NCBI GenBank assembly: GCA_021802745.1
Contig: JAJZRK010000207.1
Coordinates: 1-5,673 of the forward strand
DNA: 5,673 nucleotides
Reading direction: 5' to 3'
DNA from: a bacterium
GTDB lineage: Bacteria; Gemmatimonadota; Gemmatimonadetes; Gemmatimonadales; Gemmatimonadaceae
Shown here: piece after piece, positions 1 to 5,673 of the stretch
Numbering within the stretch: position 1 is the stretch's first letter
Layout: each line of letters begins with the position of its first letter
Notes under the pieces: model-generated
Told to the model about the DNA's origin: nothing
The model's input: only the letters and a program-made list of their open reading frames with translations
The model's database searches: none
Translations under genes and position numbers: made by a program

Positions 1-196
1 GGCGGCGCAGCGGCGACCACAAGGCGAATTCGAAGATCGCGCGCGGTTCGCCCATGAGGCGGATCAACAGGTATATGGCACCCGCCTGCCCACCCTCCAA
101 CGCCCCCGCGACCATTCCGAGGAGCGGCAAGGTCATCCAGCCGAGGCGCAGCTCCCTCGGCAACATCTCCACACACTTCCTGAGGGTCGAGATCAT
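1..196 (-). CDS. ABC exporter (flippase-like), N-terminal fragment cut by the window edge
   Basis: Reading leftward from the ATG at 196-194 gives 65 complete sense codons with no stop up to the window edge. The peptide begins MISTLRKCVEMLPRELRLGW. About residues 19-48 form a hydrophobic, Gly/Leu-rich stretch (LPLLGMVAGALEGG...AIYLLIRLM) that looks like a first transmembrane helix. A short amphipathic 'LLP.ELR' lead followed by a helix with an 'ALE' motif is how PglK/MsbA-type exporters, which join a membrane domain to an ATPase, usually begin. The known role of such proteins is to flip lipid-linked oligosaccharides or lipids across the inner membrane using ATP. The ATPase motifs (Walker A/B, signature) would lie outside the window, so the family call rests on the N-terminus and the glycan context. 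The gene is divergent from the glycosyltransferase at 393. No strong Shine-Dalgarno sequence precedes the ATG. An internal ATG at codon 11 is an alternative start. Confidence 0.6.
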   Translation of the reverse strand, partial: MISTLRKCVEMLPRELRLGWMTLPLLGMVAGALEGGQAGAIYLLIRLMGEPRAIFEFALWSPLRR

Positions 197-259
197 TGGA
201 CGGTGACGCCTACCTCAGGACAGGGAATGTGGCATGTCGAACCTGCGAGCTGCGGCTCC

Positions 260-289
260 ACAGTAGGCAGGCGTCGATGAGGGCGTCAA
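260..289 (-). promoter_or_regulatory. Candidate sigma70-type promoter for the leftward ABC exporter gene
   Basis: On the minus strand, TTGACG (289-284, five of six matches to the -35 consensus) is followed after 18 bases by TACTGT (265-260), which keeps the T-A....T positions of a -10 box. Transcription would start near 253, giving a leader of about 57 bases before the ATG at 196. This was found by eye in GC-rich DNA and is not proven. Confidence 0.33.
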
Positions 290-299
290 GCGTCGGACG

Positions 300-328
300 T
301 TGTGGGGCTGCCGGTGGCTGGGTAGGTT
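300..328 (+). promoter_or_regulatory. Candidate sigma70-type promoter for the rightward glycosyltransferase gene
   Basis: TTGTGG (300-305) and TAGGTT (323-328) are separated by 17 bases. The -35 keeps TTG and the -10 keeps T-A....T. Transcription would start near 335, about 58 bases before the ATG at 393. The match is weaker than that of the leftward promoter. It argues against the upstream TTG at 300 as translation start, since that codon would lie inside the promoter. Confidence 0.25.
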
Positions 329-382
329 GCCGGAGGCGCGGGCCGAGCAGCGCGCATCAGGCTGGGCGTGTCCCACAGGAAC

Positions 383-387
383 GGGAG
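383..387 (+). promoter_or_regulatory. Ribosome binding site that decides the start at 393
   Basis: GGGAG lies five bases before the ATG at 393. It is the clearest Shine-Dalgarno sequence in the window. It favours 393 over the in-frame TTG at 300, which would add 31 residues of low-complexity, Arg/Gly-rich peptide. Confidence 0.6.
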
Positions 388-392
388 CTGAC

Positions 393-1544
393 ATGGCGGA
401 GGGACTCGTCCGACAATTCGTGGGACTGGCGAGGACCGCACGACGCACTACCCTGCTGGGGCCGTTGCTGGACGCCTGGCACGTGCGGGCCGTGCTGCGG
501 GCCATCGACGACGACCCACGGGACGCTCGCGTGCTCGGTCCCGAGGAGTTGGCACCGTATCTGCGCCGCCTGACTCCGCTGGGCAGCATCTCGGACGATT
601 TTGCCGGTCTCCCGTTCGATTGGGTGATCGTGCCCCACGGGGCGGTCGCAGCGCTTCCCGTCGCACTCGTACGAGGGCTCCGCAATGGGTACCAGCGTGT
701 ACTCGAGAACCGGCGCTACCTGCTGCTCCGCTCGCGCCTTCCGGGATCCGGTGTCGCCAGCGACCCCGAGCTGCATGCACGCCTGGACGCCCTGCTTCCC
801 CTCAGCAACCAAGGGGCGGAACCCCGTGCACTCACCGCTTCCGCGTGGCACGACCGCGCCATCCTTGTCACCACGTTCGAGCGGGCAACCGCCCTCGAGC
901 GATCACTCCCGCAACTCTGCGGCCTTGGCGCGCCGGTGCTGGTGATGGATGACGGATCTCGCGAGGCCATGGCGGAGCGCAACAGGGCTGTGGCGCGTGG
1001 GTGCGGCGCCGAGTATCTACGGTTGCCCCGCAACCGGGGCATCAGCGCAGCGCTGACCGTGGGTCTCGAGTATCTGCTCGCCGACGCGCGGCTGCAGTGG
1101 ATTTCGTGCGTGCAAGACGATGTGGACGTGCGTCCGGACACACTCTCCGTGCTTCAGGCCGTTGAGGATGCGGCAGTCCGGCCAGTACTCACAGGCTACG
1201 ACGCCGCGCTGCACGCCGCACTGGAGGAAACCGCGGTCGGCGGTGTGCGCGTGCGACTGAAGCGGGAAACCTCCGGGGTTCATCTCCACGCGCATCGGGA
1301 CTATTGGCGCGCGGTGCTTCCCATTCCCACCGAGTACTTGGGGGCCCCCAAGCGGCGGTGGGAGGCCTCGCTCGAGGACTCGTGGATCACCGTGGGTGCG
1401 CCCAACGCGGCCGCGCGCCGCGGGATTCCTGTCGTGTGCGTCCCGGGCCTTGTTCGCTCCTTTCTGTGGCACGCCGGCGACTCCACGTGGGGAAATCCCA
1501 ACTCTCCGGAGCCGCTCCTCGCGCCGGATAACGCAGCGCCCTAG
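393..1544 (+). CDS. Family 2 glycosyltransferase with an extra N-terminal domain
   Basis: Product of 383 aa. The C-terminal two thirds is a GT-A, family 2-like glycosyltransferase, expected to move a sugar from a nucleotide-sugar donor onto a growing glycan at the cytoplasmic face of the inner membrane. Visible motifs are VTTFER (159-164, first beta strand), VMDDGS (184-189, nucleotide binding), RNRGIS (213-218), VQDDVDV (240-246, the metal-binding DXD region), HLHAHRDYW (297-305), a YLGAPKR segment (315-321) and LEDSW (327-331), whose acidic pair sits where family 2 enzymes carry the catalytic base. Residues 1 to about 150 lie outside the usual GT2 core. They include FDWVIVPHG (75-83), which recalls a domain found before some bacterial glycosyltransferases, but I cannot name it. 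No signal peptide or membrane helix is evident. The start is the ATG with a good ribosome site. The gene ends convergently with the leftward operon inside a shared CTAG. Donor and acceptor are unknown. Confidence 0.87.
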   Translation: MAEGLVRQFVGLARTARRTTLLGPLLDAWHVRAVLRAIDDDPRDARVLGPEELAPYLRRLTPLGSISDDFAGLPFDWVIVPHGAVAALPVALVRGLRNGYQRVLENRRYLLLRSRLPGSGVASDPELHARLDALLPLSNQGAEPRALTASAWHDRAILVTTFERATALERSLPQLCGLGAPVLVMDDGSREAMAERNRAVARGCGAEYLRLPRNRGISAALTVGLEYLLADARLQWISCVQDDVDVRPDTLSVLQAVEDAAVRPVLTGYDAALHAALEETAVGGVRVRLKRETSGVHLHAHRDYWRAVLPIPTEYLGAPKRRWEASLEDSWITVGAPNAAARRGIPVVCVPGLVRSFLWHAGDSTWGNPNSPEPLLAPDNAAP

Positions 1545-3430
1545 CGACAGAGCTGGGGAAGCAACTCGCGGAACAATTGCACATTCACGAACGTCACGTC
1601 GGCTTCGGGGGTTGTGTCGAAACGCGCAACGTTGAAAAGCCGGAATCCGGCTTCCTCAAACACCGCGCGATCCTCCGCGAAGCTCGACTGTCCGTCGTAG
1701 AGCGTTGACACCGTTCCGTCCTTCGCGGCAAGGACGGTTTCCGTGCGAACGAACAGACAGCGCTCGCTCAGCGAACCGAGACTTCTGAACGCATCGAGGT
1801 CGCTGCCCTGCGCGTCGATCTTCAGGAAGTGCAGCACGTCGTCGGCGAGGCCATACTGCCGCACGATGGTGGACAGGTTGAAGGTCGGCACCGTGACGGT
1901 GTGCTCGAGACGTTCGATCGGCGCCGGGGAGTAGTACAGCCGATCGCCCCCTTGCGACGGGTCGTGTGTGACCTTGGCGGCATTCAGGCGCTTCAGCGAA
2001 CTGCAATCGCTGGAGCCATAGCAGTAGAAGTCCGCGTAGCCTTCCGGACCATCCGTGATGGCGGCCTGCACGTAGCCGGCATACAGCAAATGCGCCCGCA
2101 CGTCGATGGGGTCGATGCCCACGGAGAACAGCCGCTTGTGCAGGCTGGCTGCTACGAGCCGATGGCGGACGTCCCCACGCCCGGCGCCCACATCAATGAA
2201 CACGACTCCAGAGCCAGGCAGCGAGTTCAGTGCGACGGCAAGAAGCTCGAGCACCTCCTGCTGGCGCGATTCGGGAATCTCATACACACACCGCGCGTCG
2301 CGATACCACGATTTCCACAGCGCTCGCGCGCGCCGCCGGGACTGGAGCGCGCGCCAGACGCTGGCCATGGCGTTTGACTGGGTGCGTCCACGGTAGACTT
2401 CGCGGGCCACCTGGAACAGGAGGCTCGATCGCACCGTCGGCCGATTCAGCATGGCCCGAGTCCACTCCGCTATTTCGATCGGCCGGCGTGGAGCGACAGG
2501 AGACGGCGCCGCGAGCGCCGCGGCCTGCGCACGCCGCTGCTGCACCTCACGCCACCGTCGCGCGCGCGGCGAGTCCGCATGGTCCGAGTAGAACTCGTCG
2601 TCTCTCGGAAGTGCAAGAAGCTCTCGCCGACGCGTCCACAGGGCGTGCCGCAGATCGTAGTGCGACGCCAGTTCATCTTCCGCAATCGCGTAGGACGCTG
2701 GCTTCGCCCGTGGTGGCCCCATTGTCGGATGCCGGGCCGACTCCCCGATGCTCTGCCGCGCAAATCGCCGCCTCCACACCGTGTCGCGCAGCGACTCCAG
2801 GTAGAGATGGTCTGGCTTGCAGACCAGCAGTTCGGTATCAACGCGACGCCGTTGCGTATTGGCGACACGCACGCGGTTCGTTTGGATCACGTGTCCTGGA
2901 AAGAGATCGGCCGCGAGACTGCAGAGGAGATTCTGGGAATAGCACTCCGTCTGCTCGTCGAGCAGGTCGTAGTACGGGAGCAATACATCAACCGCCTCGC
3001 GATGGAATGCATTGAGGATCGCGTCGAAGAAGCGAAGCGTCTGCACGTCCTGCGCCGCATCGAGCCACCCGCCGCACAGGTGCCAAGAGTACATGCCGCA
3101 GCCGACCGCGGGTTCGCGGGAAAGCAGGAACTGCTCGAAGACTCGCCACGGGTTCGCATACGGACCGGCGGCCGCCACGCCAAGGTCGGTGAGCGAAAGG
3201 ACGATATCGTCGTCCGCAAAGACGACGTAGAGGTAGTCGCGCCCCATTGCCTCCCTGAGCAGCCGGTTCCGCCCCTGCGTCCACGAACTCGACGGATAGT
3301 GAATGCTGCGCGGGTCGGGCGATCGCGCACGCCAGGATAGGAATAGAATGTCGCTATCGTCCCCCGCCGCCTGCTCAAGTGCGGATGGAAGATCCTCCTC
3401 GACCTGAAAGAGATAGAGGAACCGCTTCAT
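1541..3430 (-). CDS. Two-domain protein: glycosyltransferase-like domain fused to an FkbM-type methyltransferase
   Basis: Product of 629 aa from the ATG at 3430-3428. The frame stays open 138 codons further upstream, but that part lies antiphase inside the GT25 gene, is Arg/Ala-rich and is not credible protein. Residues 1 to about 200 look like a GT-A-type sugar transferase: MKRFLYLFQ opens a beta strand, GRNRLLREA is at 53-61, and YVVFADDDIV (68-77) carries the acidic DDD metal site. I cannot assign a CAZy family. Residues about 210-390 are an Arg/Ala/Pro-rich linker. Residues about 390-629 are FkbM-like: VVFIDVGAGRGD (409-420) is the SAM-binding glycine loop, VGIDP (437-441) the end of the second strand, and FLKIDAQGSD (535-544) stands for the usual 'KiDveGaE'. 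FkbM enzymes are SAM-dependent O-methyltransferases, many acting on sugars. The start overlaps the GT25 stop as ATGA, so translation is probably coupled. The protein may add and then methylate one sugar; this is inference. Confidence 0.82.
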   Translation of the reverse strand: MKRFLYLFQVEEDLPSALEQAAGDDSDILFLSWRARSPDPRSIHYPSSSWTQGRNRLLREAMGRDYLYVVFADDDIVLSLTDLGVAAAGPYANPWRVFEQFLLSREPAVGCGMYSWHLCGGWLDAAQDVQTLRFFDAILNAFHREAVDVLLPYYDLLDEQTECYSQNLLCSLAADLFPGHVIQTNRVRVANTQRRRVDTELLVCKPDHLYLESLRDTVWRRRFARQSIGESARHPTMGPPRAKPASYAIAEDELASHYDLRHALWTRRRELLALPRDDEFYSDHADSPRARRWREVQQRRAQAAALAAPSPVAPRRPIEIAEWTRAMLNRPTVRSSLLFQVAREVYRGRTQSNAMASVWRALQSRRRARALWKSWYRDARCVYEIPESRQQEVLELLAVALNSLPGSGVVFIDVGAGRGDVRHRLVAASLHKRLFSVGIDPIDVRAHLLYAGYVQAAITDGPEGYADFYCYGSSDCSSLKRLNAAKVTHDPSQGGDRLYYSPAPIERLEHTVTVPTFNLSTIVRQYGLADDVLHFLKIDAQGSDLDAFRSLGSLSERCLFVRTETVLAAKDGTVSTLYDGQSSFAEDRAVFEEAGFRLFNVARFDTTPEADVTFVNVQLFRELLPQLCR

Positions 3431-4395
3431 CGGGCGCGGTTTCCGTTTGTCAACGCTTGGAGCCGCCGCGAGTATGCATCCGGGTAGACGCCCGCCTTGC
3501 GCATCCAGAGCAGAACAGTGCCGACCCACATTCGGAGTCGGACGAACACTGGACCCCGCCGGGGCGTCTGCTGCGTCCAGGAGAAGGACGCCTCCCGATC
3601 GGGAAGTGTCGTCGCGTGCGGCGTCGCGGCGTGCGGAGTGATCACCGGCGGCGTGACCGCGAACAGGCGCACGCCGGCGCTCGGCGCATAGCCGGTGAGC
3701 CAATCCGCGGGCATCCGCACTGGAGTGCCATGATCCAGGAGTTTGCGCGCGCCTTCGTGAGAGATCAGGTACGCCATGGCGCCCATGGCGAACTCCACCA
3801 CGCGCGCCACGCGGTGCCTCCGATGAACAGCCACTCCCCGCCAAGCGGTCGCCGCCCCCTCGTTCGGCCCGTGCCGCGCCGAGTGATGGGCGAATAACAC
3901 CAACTCCCAGTTCCTGGGAAACCGCGGAAGCGCCCGCATCACCGCAAGGAGCTCGACCGACACGTCGACATCGTCCTCCAGGATGATCGCCATCGGCAGT
4001 CCGCGCTCGCGAATCAGGCGGTAGCAGTGCTGATGACTCAAGGCACAGCCGATCTCGCCTGGCGTCAGCCGACGCCGCAATCCGGGACTGACTTCGATGA
4101 CCGTGCTGTCGCCCACGCGCTGTACGTCGTCCGGAGGGAGCGCAAGTCCGTCCACGGCGTCAATGAACTCCCACGGCAAGCCCAAGGTCGTCAGCTGACG
4201 CGCGATGTGCTCCCGCCGTTCACGCGACGTGGACAGGCTGATCACGAAAATCGCGGGGAACCCGCCTTCGGCGGTCATCGGGGGCATCGCGTTGGCAGCC
4301 ATCCCAGGGGACTGTGAACGTGCACGCACTCCTCGCCTCAGTAAGGTCGCGGCCGTGCGCACGTCGATCGGGGTGAGGTTGTCCGAGGCGAACAC
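3427..4395 (-). CDS. Family 25 glycosyltransferase (LOS/LPS type)
   Basis: Product of 322 aa if read from the GTG at 4395. Family 25 enzymes, such as the LOS beta-1,4-galactosyltransferases, transfer sugars onto surface glycans from the cytoplasm. The family pattern is clear: IFVISLSTSRERREHI (49-64, first strand and Arg-rich turn), a 'FIDAVDG' segment (77-83), LTPGEIGCALSHQ (110-122, the GE.GC..SH signature), AIILEDDVDV (136-145, metal-binding acidic cluster), GAMAYLISHEGARKLL (205-220) and a PADW segment (229-232). The C-terminus is Arg-rich with a short hydrophobic run near 284-297. The start is uncertain. The GTG at 4395 lacks a clear ribosome site and adds about 40 residues before the domain. 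The ATG at 4302 (codon 32), or the nearby ATGs at codons 37 and 40, would give a more usual family N-terminus. The gene is the middle of three leftward genes. It lies 72 bases after the FkbM gene and overlaps the next gene by four bases. Confidence 0.86.
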   Translation of the reverse strand: MFASDNLTPIDVRTAATLLRRGVRARSQSPGMAANAMPPMTAEGGFPAIFVISLSTSRERREHIARQLTTLGLPWEFIDAVDGLALPPDDVQRVGDSTVIEVSPGLRRRLTPGEIGCALSHQHCYRLIRERGLPMAIILEDDVDVSVELLAVMRALPRFPRNWELVLFAHHSARHGPNEGAATAWRGVAVHRRHRVARVVEFAMGAMAYLISHEGARKLLDHGTPVRMPADWLTGYAPSAGVRLFAVTPPVITPHAATPHATTLPDREASFSWTQQTPRRGPVFVRLRMWVGTVLLWMRKAGVYPDAYSRRLQALTNGNRAR

Positions 4396-4467
4396 CGCCC
4401 AATCATAACGATCCGGTCGCGAACATGGACCTGCCGCGTGACCCCGCCCGCCATTCGGCGAGTCGAT
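4396..4467 (-). other. Gap between FkbM and GT25 genes, open in their shared reading frame
   Basis: After the amber stop of the FkbM gene (4470-4468) these 72 bases read as 24 sense codons (beginning I-D-S-P-N-G-G, ending Y-D-W-A) straight into the GTG of the GT25 frame. No terminator hairpin or strong ribosome binding site is visible. This fits co-transcription of the two genes. Confidence 0.55.
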
Positions 4468-5412
4468 CTATATCGCCCGCCCGTGGTCGAAGGTCGGCGG
4501 AAGCAAGAGCACGTCAGTCTGCTGCGGCGTCAGGTCGAGCACCTCGCGCAGGCGCGAGATGTCCTGCGGCGCTGCCTCCAGTCCCTCCGCGAACAGGCGC
4601 CGCGCCTCGATGAAGCGGTCAAACGACCGGCTGGCGGCCGTGTAGAACCGCTCGACTCCTCCATGCATCGTCAGCAACCCGGGCTCAAACTCGGCCCACA
4701 AGGGGACCCCCAGCGACCACAACGCCTCGCCCGTTTCGATCACGGCCGCTTCACTTCCCTGAACGTCAGCCCACACGAGCGCCACCTCTGACGGATGGAC
4801 GCCTGCGCCGGATATCGCGTCGCCGAGTGGCAGCGCGCGCACGTCGAAGCGCGAGCCACGGATCGACGAGGCGGGTCGCCCGGGCATCTCCGACACCACG
4901 CTCGCCGCGCCGATATCGGTGCCCAGAGTCATCGTCACCTGGCCCCCCGTAACCGCAACGGCCGCATCAATCAGGATACAGCGGTCCGCGAGCCCGTTCC
5001 GCTCGACATTCTCGCGCAGCAACGCAAACACTCCGGGCTCGGGTTCGATGGCGACGGCGCGACATCCAGCGGCGCGCACTATGGGAATACACGTGGATCC
5101 GATGTTCGCCCCGACATCGACGATCACGTCCGCACCTCCAAGCGTCCGCCCGCGCGCCCGCAGCCACGCAACCAGCAGATCGATGGACGCCTGGGCGAAT
5201 CCCCCTTCGACGAAGAGGCCAAAGCCGATATGTGAATCGCCGACGGGCGCTCGCCACGTCAGCCCGTTGCGCGAGAAAGTCGCCAGCTGCACACCAGCGG
5301 CCGCCATGGCCTGCCAAGCGAGGATGCGCCGGCGGCGCTCGCCTAGCAACGACAGCCCGCGGAGCAGTGCGGTACGGCGCAATGAGCGAAACAATTCGAC
5401 TGGCAAAGGCAT
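4468..5412 (-). CDS. FkbM family SAM-dependent methyltransferase
   Basis: Product of 314 aa. Members of this family O-methylate small molecules and sugars, including glycan residues in polysaccharide loci. Residues 1 to about 90 are a helical lead typical of the family, including GLFVEGGF (65-72). Residues 96-106 (VIVDVGANIGS) are the SAM-binding motif I. VAIEPEP (120-126) ends strand two, with E123 expected to bind the SAM ribose. RENVERNGL (133-141) is the classic FkbM helix after it. VWADVQGSE (213-221) matches the 'iKiDveGaE' motif, though the usual Lys is replaced. LWAEFEPGLL (238-247) matches the strand that reads 'v..E..p' in relatives. Length is normal for the family. The ATG at 5412 is the only usable start, because the same frame has an in-frame TAG at 5484-5482 and no ATG/GTG/TTG between. 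No clear Shine-Dalgarno sequence is visible. It is the first gene of the leftward trio. The substrate is unknown; a sugar is the likely guess from context. Confidence 0.87.
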   Translation of the reverse strand: MPLPVELFRSLRRTALLRGLSLLGERRRRILAWQAMAAAGVQLATFSRNGLTWRAPVGDSHIGFGLFVEGGFAQASIDLLVAWLRARGRTLGGADVIVDVGANIGSTCIPIVRAAGCRAVAIEPEPGVFALLRENVERNGLADRCILIDAAVAVTGGQVTMTLGTDIGAASVVSEMPGRPASSIRGSRFDVRALPLGDAISGAGVHPSEVALVWADVQGSEAAVIETGEALWSLGVPLWAEFEPGLLTMHGGVERFYTAASRSFDRFIEARRLFAEGLEAAPQDISRLREVLDLTPQQTDVLLLPPTFDHGRAI

Positions 5413-5565
5413 GCAGATTTGGATGCGCGACGGAAAGTCCGACGGGAACGGCGCCGAATGGGCGGGAGCCAGCGGATGCCTCTATAGCCGCAGAACGGGT
5501 GACGCGCATGGTGCGGCGACGTCGGCGGCAAGGTAGGGCGCGGCGTTTACGCGGGCAAGCCAGCC
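5413..5565. promoter_or_regulatory. Noncoding spacer upstream of the leftward operon
   Basis: I see no convincing gene here. The spacer should hold the promoter of the leftward trio. The best -10-like hexamer on the minus strand is TATAGA (5486-5481), an AT-rich spot in GC-rich DNA about 70 bases before the ATG at 5412, but no good -35 box lies 16-18 bases before it. No hairpin terminator followed by a T run is visible on either strand. Confidence 0.3.
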
Positions 5566-5673
5566 ATGAAGGACCATCCCGCACGCCCTGCCAGTGGGTA
5601 TGGGTCGCGCGTCGTTCGCGTGCCTCCCTTGCCCATCGCCCTTACGCCGCCTACGCTTCTCGCCGGTTCGGTG
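5566..5673 (+). CDS. Possible start of a rightward gene, cut by the window edge
   Basis: An ATG at 5566 opens a frame of 36 codons with no stop to the window edge. It reads MKDHPARPASGYGSRVVRVP and then a more hydrophobic PLPIALTPPTLLAGSV, which could be the approach to a membrane helix. It avoids the rarest codons and about 70 percent of third positions are G or C, as expected for coding DNA of this composition. No strong ribosome site precedes it. I do not recognise the protein. A minus-strand frame across the same bases is also open to the edge but encodes an Arg-rich, protein-unlike peptide. Treat this as tentative. Confidence 0.3.
   Translation, partial: MKDHPARPASGYGSRVVRVPPLPIALTPPTLLAGSV

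Noticed and set aside
231..247. TGGCATGTCGAACCTGC as a sigma54 promoter
   Set aside because: The GG and GC elements are two bases too far apart for the fixed -24/-12 spacing.
300..392. TTG start at 300 for the GT2 gene
   Set aside because: It has no ribosome site, the extra peptide is low-complexity, and it overlaps the candidate promoter. The ATG at 393 has GGGAG at good spacing.
1337..1352. Perfect 16-base palindrome CTTGGGGGCCCCCAAG inside the GT2 gene
   Set aside because: It encodes part of the conserved YLGAPK segment, has no loop or following T run, and is most simply explained by codon choice.
2230..3340. Long plus-strand open frames antisense to the fusion gene (2230-3015 and 2579-3340)
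   Set aside because: High-GC codon bias on the opposite strand opens such frames. The peptides are low-complexity and Arg/Pro-rich, without recognisable motifs, while the minus strand encodes clear domains.
3593..3604. 12-base palindrome TCCCGATCGGGA inside GT25
   Set aside because: It sits in the middle of coding sequence, is short, and is expected by chance in GC-rich DNA.
3608..3637. Short GCGTGCGG repeat in GT25, giving a TPHAATPHATT peptide
   Set aside because: Only two imperfect copies, in a variable tail region. This is too little to call a repeat element.
3431..3844. Upstream extension of the fusion gene frame to an ATG at 3844
   Set aside because: It lies wholly inside the GT25 gene in another frame, its peptide is Arg/Ala/Ser-rich with no domain character, and the ATG at 3430 with its ATGA overlap is the natural start.
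4967..5584. 205-aa minus-strand frame covering the FkbM start
   Set aside because: It is antiphase to the well-supported FkbM gene over most of its length, very Arg-rich and without motifs.
5482..5673. Minus-strand frame open from the right edge to a TAG at 5484-5482, as a possible upstream gene tail
   Set aside because: The peptide begins with a run of Arg/Lys/Gly and does not look like the end of a folded protein. The open stretch is short enough to arise by chance in GC-rich DNA.

Overview
The window is GC-rich, densely coding bacterial DNA from a surface-glycan (LPS, capsule, exopolysaccharide or glycoprotein glycan) biosynthesis locus. A family 25 glycosyltransferase (the LOS/LPS type), two FkbM-type methyltransferase domains and the start of an ABC exporter suggest a Gram-negative or other diderm bacterium with high GC. 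The phylum cannot be fixed from this sequence. I see no rRNA, tRNA, CRISPR array, insertion sequence or phage gene.

Layout, left to right. (1) The left edge holds the first 65 codons of a leftward gene. Its product begins like the first membrane helix of a PglK/MsbA-type ABC exporter (flippase). (2) A 196-bp divergent spacer (197-392) carries two plausible back-to-back promoters. (3) A rightward 383-aa protein (393-1544) has a family 2 glycosyltransferase domain behind an extra N-terminal domain. (4) Three leftward genes follow, apparently one operon transcribed from right to left: an FkbM methyltransferase (5412-4468), a family 25 glycosyltransferase (4395-3427) and a 629-aa two-domain protein (3430-1541). 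The last joins a DDD-containing glycosyltransferase-like domain to a second, divergent FkbM-type methyltransferase domain. (5) A spacer (5413-5565) is followed by the possible beginning of a rightward gene that runs off the right edge.

How the genes may work together (inference): the three glycosyltransferases would build an oligosaccharide, the two FkbM-type domains would O-methylate sugars in it, and the ABC exporter would flip the lipid-linked product or a precursor across the inner membrane. The polymer and its sugars cannot be named from sequence.

The most notable points are the glycosyltransferase-FkbM fusion, the way the separate FkbM and GT25 genes are split by one in-frame amber codon, the CTAG tetranucleotide that ends two convergent genes at once, and the ABC exporter start cut off at the left edge.
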